DNA from: Pseudoxanthomonas gei
Lineage (GTDB): Bacteria; Pseudomonadota; Gammaproteobacteria; Xanthomonadales; Xanthomonadaceae
NCBI RefSeq assembly: GCF_010119615.1
Contig: NZ_QOVG01000004.1
Coordinates: 186,001 to 250,000 of the forward strand
DNA: 64,000 nucleotides
Reading direction: 5' to 3'
This document shows positions 57,603 through 64,000 of the stretch, in pieces (positions within the stretch are counted from its first letter, which is position 1; every line of letters begins with the position of its first letter). A program made the position numbers and the translations under genes. The notes below the pieces were generated by a model. It ran no database searches. It had not been told where the DNA came from and was given only the letters and a program-made list of their open reading frames with translations.

Positions 57603-58637
57603 TCAGACTTCTGCGTCTTCCTCAGCCTCATGGGGCTTGATTTCGGCTGGCTGGAATTTCTCGCGCAGGTCGGCCTCAAGGCGCGTAGCAACCAGTGGAT
57701 TGTCCTTGAGGTACTGGCGCGAATTGTCCTTGCCCTGGCCGATGCGTTCCTCGCCATAGCTGTACCAGGCACCAGCCTTGTCGACCAGCTTGGCCTCCAC
57801 GCCCATGTCGATAAGCTCGCCTTCCCGGCTGATACCTTCGCCATACAGGATCTCGGTAATGACCTGCTTGAACGGAGGTGCCAGCTTGTTCTTGACCACC
57901 TTGATCTTGGTCTGATTGCCAATGATCTCGTCGCCCTTCTTGATGGCGCCAATACGGCGGATGTCCAGGCGCACCGACGCGTAGAACTTGAGCGCGTGCC
58001 CGCCGGTGGTCACTTCCGGGCTCTGGCCCGGCATCATGGCGCCGATCTTCATGCGCAGCTGGTTGATGAACAACACCATGCAGTTGGAACGCTTGATGTT
58101 GCCGGTCAGCTTGCGCAACGCCTGGCTCATAAGGCGTGCCTGCAAGCCGGGCAGCTGGTCGCCCATTTCACCCTCGATTTCAGCTTTGGGCGTCAATGCA
58201 GCGACCGAGTCGATGACGACCATGTCGACCGCGTTGGAACGCACCAGCATGTCGCAGATCTCAAGGGCCTGTTCGCCCGTGTCGGGCTGGGACAGCAGCA
58301 GGTCGTCGACGTTCACGCCCAGCTTGGCGGCATAGATCGGATCGAGGGCGTGCTCGGCATCAATGAACGCCGCGGTGCCGCCGCGCTTCTGGCACTGGGC
58401 GATGGTCTGCAGGGCGAGCGTGGTCTTGCCCGAGGACTCGGGACCATAGATTTCAACGACGCGCCCCTTGGGCAACCCACCGATGCCCAGAGCGATATCC
58501 AGCATCAGCGAGCCAGTGGGAATGGCTTCCACGGCTTCAATGATCTGGTCGCCCATGCGCATTACCGAACCCTTGCCAAACTGGCGTTCGATCTGGGTAA
58601 GGGCAGCGGAAAGTGCGCGCTTCTTGTTCTCGTCCAT
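57603..58637 (-). CDS. recA: Recombinase RecA
   Basis: The product is 344 residues. [16 protein letters not shown] is the Walker A motif; [20 protein letters not shown] and [15 protein letters not shown] are core family sequences. It performs strand exchange and triggers LexA self-cleavage. AAGGA lies 7 bases before the ATG at 58637; an upstream in-frame ATG (58709) would add a non-conserved leader. No LexA box is visible in the 210 bp upstream of it. Confidence 0.98.
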   Translation of the reverse strand: MDENKKRALSAALTQIERQFGKGSVMRMGDQIIEAVEAIPTGSLMLDIALGIGGLPKGRVVEIYGPESSGKTTLALQTIAQCQKRGGTAAFIDAEHALDPIYAAKLGVNVDDLLLSQPDTGEQALEICDMLVRSNAVDMVVIDSVAALTPKAEIEGEMGDQLPGLQARLMSQALRKLTGNIKRSNCMVLFINQLRMKIGAMMPGQSPEVTTGGHALKFYASVRLDIRRIGAIKKGDEIIGNQTKIKVVKNKLAPPFKQVITEILYGEGISREGELIDMGVEAKLVDKAGAWYSYGEERIGQGKDNSRQYLKDNPLVATRLEADLREKFQPAEIKPHEAEEDAEV

Positions 58638-58847
58638 GGTGTTGTCCTTGGTGGCTTGTCGGGTTGAGGGCAATTTAGCGGCCATGGATCGCACAGCCTG
58701 CGACGCCAACGGCCGGAATTGAAATTAACTTTGCGACAGGTGCTACGGCTAGCGGGCAACTTCGCGACTTTGTGTCAGACATTTCCTGTTTGATGACGAA
58801 CCCTTCTCTGGTATTGGATTGAATAGGTAGTGGGAGGAAGGCCAGGC

Positions 58848-59483
58848 CTAGCGATTGGGCCTGACCAGGCCGCAATAAAGGCCTTCGATGGCGAAATCCT
58901 GGTCCGGCATGACCTCGATGGGCAGGTAGTCCGGATTTCTGGGCAGCAGGCGAATGCGGTCCTTGCCGATCTTCAACAGCTTGACGGTGATCTCATCGTC
59001 AATGCGTGCCACCACGATCTGTCCCGAGCGCGCCTCGGGAGTGCGATGCACGCCGATCAGGTCGCCGTCGAAGATGCCCTCGTCGCGCATGGAGTCACCC
59101 TGCACTTTCAACAGGTAGTCCGGGGACGGGGCGAAGAAGGCGCGATCGAGCAGCACGAAGTCGTCCGAACGGATATCGGCGCCGATGGGCAGGCCAGCGG
59201 CCACCCGCCCGAGGATCGGCAGACGCAACGCATTGTCGGGAACCACGGCCTCGGGCACGGGGATGTCGGTGTCGTCATGGACCAGGCGGATACCGCGGGC
59301 CTGCCCAGGGACCCGGCGGATAGCCCCGGCCGCCTCCAGGGCCTCGATATGGTACTGGGCAGCCCTGACCCCGCTGAACCCGAAGGCCCTGGCGATTTCC
59401 GCCTGCGACGGCGGCACGCCATCACTGCCGATTCGCTCGGTGATCATGGCAAGAATGGCTTGCTGGGTGTCTGTGAGATTCAT
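58848..59483 (-). CDS. lexA: SOS repressor LexA
   Basis: The product is 211 residues. N-terminal winged helix (about 1-70, QAEIARAFGFSGVRAAQYHI). The self-cleavage site Ala-Gly is in GRVAAGLPI, catalytic Ser in QGDSMRDEGI and catalytic Lys in DEITVKLL. It represses SOS genes until RecA-stimulated cleavage. A LexA operator covers its translation start region, so it is autoregulated. It forms the lexA-recA-recX group. Confidence 0.97.
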   Translation of the reverse strand: MNLTDTQQAILAMITERIGSDGVPPSQAEIARAFGFSGVRAAQYHIEALEAAGAIRRVPGQARGIRLVHDDTDIPVPEAVVPDNALRLPILGRVAAGLPIGADIRSDDFVLLDRAFFAPSPDYLLKVQGDSMRDEGIFDGDLIGVHRTPEARSGQIVVARIDDEITVKLLKIGKDRIRLLPRNPDYLPIEVMPDQDFAIEGLYCGLVRPNR

Positions 59484-59485
59484 GG

Positions 59486-59504
59486 TTAGTAGTAATACTA
59501 CTAA
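59486..59504 (-). promoter_or_regulatory. LexA operator (SOS box) of lexA
   Basis: TTAGTAGTAATACTACTAA is a perfect 19-bp palindrome identical to the Xanthomonas-type LexA box. It ends 2 bp before the lexA ATG, so LexA binding would cover the ribosome binding region and likely the transcription start. Confidence 0.95.
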
Positions 59505-59527
59505 CGATCTCGAAAAGCAATCCTGGG

Positions 59528-59587
59528 CCTTGGCTCAGACCTTGGCTCAGACCTTGGCTCAGACCTTGGCTCAGACCTTGGCTCAGA
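59528..59587. repeat. Five 12-bp tandem repeats with in-frame stops
   Basis: Five exact copies of CCTTGGCTCAGA run from 59528 to 59587, followed by a partial sixth. On the minus strand each unit contains TGA in the same frame, and the first of these is the stop codon of the 59583-60602 gene. Confidence 0.97.
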
Positions 59588-60602
59588 CCTTGCCGACGCC
59601 GTGCTGCCTCATGAGCCGGCCTTGCACGAGAAGCGAGTACAGGCCAAGCGGGGCCAGCAGTACAGGGAGAAAAGCGTCAGTGGCACGATATGCCTCGCCC
59701 TGGAGTCGCATGCCCAAGGGTACCTGGGCACCCACATGATTTGCCCATTGCTCGTATTGGGGAAGCAGGAAGATTCCTGCCAGGGCGTTCAGCAGCAGTG
59801 GAACGGCCAGCGCCAGGATCATTACCCCGATAACCAGGTTCTGCCACAGGAATTCCCAGACGAATCCATTTCCCCACATCCTCGCCACATCGCCCCTCAC
59901 CTGCGGCCAGCGACCCCGGCTGAGCCATATTGAAATGGAAAGGACCACAACGCAGAGCAACAGCGCCTCATCGAGAAATGAAAGCCCCGCCATGAGCCAT
60001 GAAATGCGGGAGACATCGACGATTACCCCAAGCACGAATCTTGCCGTCAAATAGCCCACCCAGAGCAGCAGACATTTCAGTAGCGCGCTCCCGCCTGGCC
60101 AACCGGGGCGCCACCAGTGGGATGGAGTCACGGCATCCAGTGTCATGGGATTCAGCCCAAGGAACGGCGTGACTACCAACGCGAGTATCCATATCAGCAG
60201 CATGACGCGATCAACCACGCTCCCGCCACGCAGAAGCAAGCCAAGCAATGTCCCCGCGATCACCCAGGCCAGGCAGGACAACCCGAGCGATCTTGTCCGC
60301 AACGGCCAGGCCAGACTTGCCAGCGCGCGACCCTTGCGGTCCCAGGCACCCCTCAATGCGCTGAGGAGGAACACGGGCAACAGGCACAGAAGGAATACGG
60401 CGAGAAGCACCTGCGGATAAGGTTTCCCGGTCGGGATTTCGAGAAGCTCGAATGCGCCTGCGCCAGGCTTGGAGGTAAGTATTCCAGGGAGCTCGTGCGT
60501 GATCTGCAGCAGACCCCACAACCAGCCCGTGCACCAACTCGCGAACAGCAGCGCTCCAGCGGACGAAAGCCAGGCTCCACGATCAGAGAACCTCACCTTC
60601 AC
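59583..60602 (-). CDS. Polytopic membrane protein of unknown function
   Basis: The product is 339 residues with about seven to eight hydrophobic helices, for example SAGALLFASWCTGWLWGLLQ, LLAVFLLCLLPVFLLSAL and LIWILALVVTPFLGLN. I recognise no family motif. It begins with GTG directly after the pncC stop (TGAGTG), so the two are probably co-translated, although no functional connection is evident. The stop lies in the first unit of a tandem repeat. Confidence 0.75.
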   Translation of the reverse strand: MKVRFSDRGAWLSSAGALLFASWCTGWLWGLLQITHELPGILTSKPGAGAFELLEIPTGKPYPQVLLAVFLLCLLPVFLLSALRGAWDRKGRALASLAWPLRTRSLGLSCLAWVIAGTLLGLLLRGGSVVDRVMLLIWILALVVTPFLGLNPMTLDAVTPSHWWRPGWPGGSALLKCLLLWVGYLTARFVLGVIVDVSRISWLMAGLSFLDEALLLCVVVLSISIWLSRGRWPQVRGDVARMWGNGFVWEFLWQNLVIGVMILALAVPLLLNALAGIFLLPQYEQWANHVGAQVPLGMRLQGEAYRATDAFLPVLLAPLGLYSLLVQGRLMRQHGVGKV

Positions 60603-61100
60603 TCAACCTGCCAAGTCATCCAGCCCACGCAACGCCGCAGCCACCGTCTGCCTGCGCACCGCCTCGCGATCGCCATCGAACTGGAACACCTCGGCACGCG
60701 CGTAACCACCACGCCGCTTCCACCCTATCCACACGGTGCCTACCGGCTTGTCCTCGCTGCCGCCGCCTGGCCCCGCGATCCCGGTTACAGCGACGGCGAT
60801 GGTGGCGCCTGAATTCACCAGCGCGCCGGACACCATCTCGATCACGGTTTCGCGGCTCACCGCTCCGTGAACCTCCAGCGTCTGCGGCCGCACGCCCAGC
60901 AAGGCCTGTTTGGCCTCGTAACTGTAGGCAGCCATCCCGCAGTCGAACCAGTCCGAAGAGCCGGCGATATCGGTCACGGCCTTTGCGATCCAGCCACCCG
61001 TGCAACTTTCCGCCGTGACCAGGCGGTGGTGCGACCCGCGCAGGCGGATGCCTAGATTTTCGGCCAGGGTGTGCAGATCGCTGTCGGAGGGAATTGGCAT
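60603..61100 (-). CDS. pncC: Nicotinamide-nucleotide amidohydrolase PncC (CinA-like)
   Basis: The product is 165 residues. It shows the CinA C-terminal domain: VTAESCTGGWIAKAVTDIAG, YSYEAKQALLGV, GAVSRETVIEM and VAVTGIAGPGGGSEDKPVGT. It deamidates NMN to nicotinic acid mononucleotide, feeding NAD recycling. I start at MPIPSDSDL (61100), since the upstream extension carries no conserved sequence. Confidence 0.92.
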   Translation of the reverse strand: MPIPSDSDLHTLAENLGIRLRGSHHRLVTAESCTGGWIAKAVTDIAGSSDWFDCGMAAYSYEAKQALLGVRPQTLEVHGAVSRETVIEMVSGALVNSGATIAVAVTGIAGPGGGSEDKPVGTVWIGWKRRGGYARAEVFQFDGDREAVRRQTVAAALRGLDDLAG

Positions 61101-61190
61101 CAAGGTGCGTTCTAGGCAAGGAAGCGGCCCAGCCGTTGTAGCTGAAAAAAATGAAGTTGTCTGCCGAAGCGGCGGACGTCGCAAATGAAA

Positions 61191-61216
61191 CGGCCCGCCA
61201 CTTCCGTGGCGGGCCG
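61191..61216 (-). terminator. Rho-independent terminator after the TonB receptor
   Basis: CGGCCCGCCAC (61191-61201) and GTGGCGGGCCG (61206-61216) form a perfect 11-bp stem with loop TTCC. On the minus strand it is followed by TTTCATTT. It lies 27 bp beyond the receptor stop codon. Confidence 0.88.
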
Positions 61217-61242
61217 CGATCACAGCAGAACCTGCCGTGGTC

Positions 61243-63828
61243 TCAGTACTGCATGCGCAAGGTCATGCCATAGGTGCGGGGCGCGCCAAGGAAGGCGTTC
61301 CACGAACCCGTCTGCAGCGGCGCGTCGAAGCCGACTTGCGTATAGGTTTCGTCAGTCAGGTTCTGGCCCCAGAATTCCAGCATCCAGCGCTTGTTCTTGG
61401 CACCAACCGCCACGCGGGCGTTGACCAGGGTATAGGCGCCCTGGATCTTCTGCGGATCCAGGTCCGAGCCGGTGTTGTGCTCGGACAGGTACTTGGCACC
61501 GATGTTGAAGCGGCCGATGTGCTCGGAACCGAAATCCCATTCGTAGGTAGCCGATGCGGAACCCGACCACAGCGGTGCGAAGCTGATGTGGTTGCCGGGC
61601 AGCAGGAACAGATCGGCGTCAGGCAACAGGTCATCGCCGTAGCGCGTATCGGCATAGGTCAGGCCGCCCTGCAGCATCAGTCCCTTCATGCTGGTCTGCC
61701 ACAGGATCTCGGCATCCACGCCCATCGACTTCACTTCCGGAATCGAGCGCACCACGTAGCTGGTGCCCAGGAAGCTGTTGAGCTGGAAATCGGTGAACTG
61801 CTGGTGGAACAAGGTCGCATTCAACAGCAGGTTGCCATCCATCCAGGTGGTCTTGGCGCCCAGCTCGTAGCTGTCCACGAACTCACCGGGAAACGAGGTT
61901 TCCTCGACCGGTGCAATAAACGGCGGCGGGATCAGCGGCGCACCAGCAACGGCCACCTGCACGCGGTCCAGGTTGAAGCCGCCACCCTTGTAGCCGCGCG
62001 CGCCGGACACATAGGTCATCACGTGATCGTTCCAGCGATAGGCCGCCTTCAGTGTGCCGGACCATTCCTTCTCGGTGCGGTCCTGGTTGGTGGTCAAGCC
62101 ATTGAATGCGAAGTTCGCCCACGGCACGCACAACAGGCCAAGCAGCTGCTGGGCGACGTTGGGGTTGACCGCAGGATCCAGCAGCGCCGCCGCCGGAACG
62201 CCACGACCGATGAGTGCGCCGACTGCGCCGCCCACGTTGCCCTGCACTGCCTGGCATCCCTTGTTGCCGGGACCGTTGAGATACGCGGACCTGAGCTCCT
62301 TTTCTTCACGCGTGTAGCGCAGGCCCAAGGTCAGGTCCAGCGCATCGGTCGCATGCCAGGTGTTGTTGGTGAACAACGACATCGACTTGGCACTCTGGTT
62401 ATAGAGGTCATCGGCCGCGTCACCGGAATAGTTGGTCCCTGGTGCCAGCCCGGTAACCGCGGAAACGAAGCCGAACGGATTGGCGGTATTGACCACCGAG
62501 CCGGCCGGATAGCGCCCGTCGGCTACGCCCTGGGCGACGATGCGGGCAATGGAGCCCAGCGCAGCGGCGCCGATATAGGCCTCGTAGTCCTCGCCGAACA
62601 CGTACTGGTCGTGACGCTCCAGGTCCTCGTCCGAATAGAACGCGCCAACCATCCAGTCGATCTTGTCGGTGGCGCCGGTCAGGCGGAATTCCTGGCTGAA
62701 GCTCTTGAAGGCCGTGGACGAGTCGTCGTAGTTCGCACGGCGATACAGCACGTCGGCGCCGGAGAAATCCAGGTCCAGGCCGTTGATGCTCTGCCAGTCG
62801 CGCGAAGCGGTGATGGAAGTGAAGGTCGCACCATTCATCCATGGCGTGATCCAGTTGACCTCGGCCGAGATGCCCTTGTCCTTCATGTCCTGTTCGGTGC
62901 TGCGATTGGCATACGCCAGGCGCCGCTCGGGGTCGGCCACGGGGATGATGCCCATTCCCGCGCCACCCGCCAGCGCATCGGCGATGTTGGCAGTCGGACC
63001 GCGCACCGTGGTCACGCCCACGCAGCAGTTCTCTTCACGGCTGCTGTAGTCGGCAATGAAATTGATATCCAGGTTTTCGGTCGGCTCCCACAGCAACTGG
63101 CCACGGATCGAGTGGAAATTCTGGTCGCCGTCCTCATCTTCCGCGCGCGGGCCCTGGCCCGTGTTGACCTCGTTGAAACCATCGCGCTTGCGCTTGGCGG
63201 CATAGATGCTGAACGCTGCGTTCTCGCCCAGAGCATCGTTGTAGGAACCCGAGACTCCCATCGCGCCGTAGTTGCCGACGGTGATTTCACCCTCCACGAT
63301 TTGCGAGTAGCTGGGCCTGCGGGTCATGACGTTGATGACGCCGGCCGAGGTGTTCTTGCCGAATACGGTGCCCTGCGGGCCCTTCAGTACCTCGATGCGC
63401 TCCAGCTGCCCCAGGTCGCCGAAGCCAACGCCGGTACGTGGGCGGTAGACGCCATCGATGACCACGCCGACGGCGGACTCCAGGCCGGCGTTGTCTCCGT
63501 TGGTGCCGACACCGCGGATGCGCGCGGTGGTCTGCGCCTCGTTGGTGGTGGAGCTGACGTGCAGGCCGGGAACCAGCAGTTGCACATCCTTGATGTCGCG
63601 CACCCCGGTGTCCTGCAGCAGCTGTTCAGGCAGCGCGGTCATCGTGATCGGCACGTCCTGCATCGCTTCCTCGCGCTTCTGCGCGGTGACCGTCATGGTC
63701 GCAAGCGTGGTGGGTTCGTCATCGCTCGCTGGCGGCGATGCTTTCTGTGCGTATGCCGTGGGCATGGCGCAGAGTGCGGCGAATACGGCAACTGCGAGTA
63801 CCTTGTGCTGCGGCTTTGCAACGACCAT
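61243..63828 (-). CDS. TonB-dependent outer-membrane receptor
   Basis: The product is 861 residues. Signal peptide (ends MPTAYAQKA). Plug domain with MTVTAQKREEAMQDVPI (TonB box region) and GPQGTVFGKNTSAGVINVMT. Beta barrel ends in the strand YGMTLRMQY with terminal aromatic Tyr. It imports a ligand using TonB energy; the substrate cannot be read from sequence (the style is common in xanthomonads and sphingomonads with iron or carbohydrate ligands). GGGAGGGGAG precedes the ATG. The first 170 bp upstream to the window end show no gene. Confidence 0.92.
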   Translation of the reverse strand: MVVAKPQHKVLAVAVFAALCAMPTAYAQKASPPASDDEPTTLATMTVTAQKREEAMQDVPITMTALPEQLLQDTGVRDIKDVQLLVPGLHVSSTTNEAQTTARIRGVGTNGDNAGLESAVGVVIDGVYRPRTGVGFGDLGQLERIEVLKGPQGTVFGKNTSAGVINVMTRRPSYSQIVEGEITVGNYGAMGVSGSYNDALGENAAFSIYAAKRKRDGFNEVNTGQGPRAEDEDGDQNFHSIRGQLLWEPTENLDINFIADYSSREENCCVGVTTVRGPTANIADALAGGAGMGIIPVADPERRLAYANRSTEQDMKDKGISAEVNWITPWMNGATFTSITASRDWQSINGLDLDFSGADVLYRRANYDDSSTAFKSFSQEFRLTGATDKIDWMVGAFYSDEDLERHDQYVFGEDYEAYIGAAALGSIARIVAQGVADGRYPAGSVVNTANPFGFVSAVTGLAPGTNYSGDAADDLYNQSAKSMSLFTNNTWHATDALDLTLGLRYTREEKELRSAYLNGPGNKGCQAVQGNVGGAVGALIGRGVPAAALLDPAVNPNVAQQLLGLLCVPWANFAFNGLTTNQDRTEKEWSGTLKAAYRWNDHVMTYVSGARGYKGGGFNLDRVQVAVAGAPLIPPPFIAPVEETSFPGEFVDSYELGAKTTWMDGNLLLNATLFHQQFTDFQLNSFLGTSYVVRSIPEVKSMGVDAEILWQTSMKGLMLQGGLTYADTRYGDDLLPDADLFLLPGNHISFAPLWSGSASATYEWDFGSEHIGRFNIGAKYLSEHNTGSDLDPQKIQGAYTLVNARVAVGAKNKRWMLEFWGQNLTDETYTQVGFDAPLQTGSWNAFLGAPRTYGMTLRMQY

Positions 63829-64000
63829 ATTTCTCCCCTCCCAGGGTCATTCAATAACAAGTAATGAGTGCTGGCGAACTTTCGTGCGTCGCTCCGAACG
63901 ACCGGCTTCTACTGGTGCCACCCCCGGCGACCAGCCCCGAAATTAACATCATCTTTACGTTTCGGCATTTTGCAGTGCACCCATACCAAGTTTCCCGAAT

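Noticed and set aside
58638..58847. LexA box in front of recA
   Set aside because: No sequence close to the operator at 59486-59504 was found by eye; only a scoring scan could show a degenerate site.

Overview
The window is a GC-rich, gene-dense chromosomal segment of a gammaproteobacterium. It is most likely Xanthomonadaceae/Lysobacteraceae (Xanthomonas, Lysobacter, Pseudoxanthomonas or a relative). The evidence is a perfect Xanthomonas-type LexA operator at lexA, the order lexA-recA-recX-alaS-csrA-tRNA-Ser-tRNA-Arg, a PrxQ with the Cys48/Cys84 pair known from Xanthomonas campestris, and REP-type repeats between genes. The genus cannot be fixed from sequence reading alone.

Layout. (1) 1-7651, minus strand: exopolysaccharide (EPS) module 1, with a PHP-type tyrosine phosphatase, a Wza-like lipoprotein, a Wzc-like tyrosine autokinase, a membrane J-domain protein and a TPR protein, followed by two small tandem exported paralogues. 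(2) 7652-15633: housekeeping genes (bamC-like, dapA, gcvR-like, prxQ, PIN-PhoH ATPase, DUF1275, thiD, alpha/beta hydrolase, galE). (3) 15814-28100, plus strand: EPS module 2, an 11-gene chain with mostly overlapping start and stop codons. It encodes export protein, chain-length regulator, ATPase with degenerate Walker A, outer-membrane barrel, two glycosyltransferases, O-antigen-ligase-like polymerase, two polysaccharide deacetylases, GT2 and GT4 enzymes. (4) 28186-46982, minus strand: YdcF-like protein, Wzx-like flippase, a two-protein hybrid NRPS/PKS line, a small unknown protein, two exosortase-A-locus-type hydrolases, and a truncated adenylation-domain tail fused to a carrier protein. (5) 47196-53388: GMC oxidoreductase, second J-domain membrane protein, EPS-initiating sugar transferase, Sfp-type phosphopantetheinyl transferase, TIGR04325-type methyltransferase. 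(6) 53503-59504: two tRNAs, csrA, alaS, recX, recA, lexA. (7) 59528-63828: membrane protein, pncC, TonB-dependent receptor.

How it fits together. Regions 3-5 resemble the exosortase-A (XrtA/EpsH) type of EPS locus: export/chain-length/ATPase/outer-membrane proteins, EpsB2-type sugar transferase, PEP-CTERM-locus-like transferase, hydrolases 1 and 2 and a small carrier protein. No exosortase is visible, and a complete NRPS/PKS assembly line sits where the usual ligase and decarboxylase genes would be. The line reads A(Val-like)-PCP-KS-AT(malonyl)-ACP-aminotransferase, then C-A(Gly-like)-PCP-C-PCP-TE. A phosphopantetheinyl transferase in the locus could activate it, and the flippase overlaps the NRPS stop codon. 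My inference is that this region makes an EPS together with a small beta-amino-acid-containing peptide that decorates, co-exports with or regulates it. That link is not proven by the sequence.
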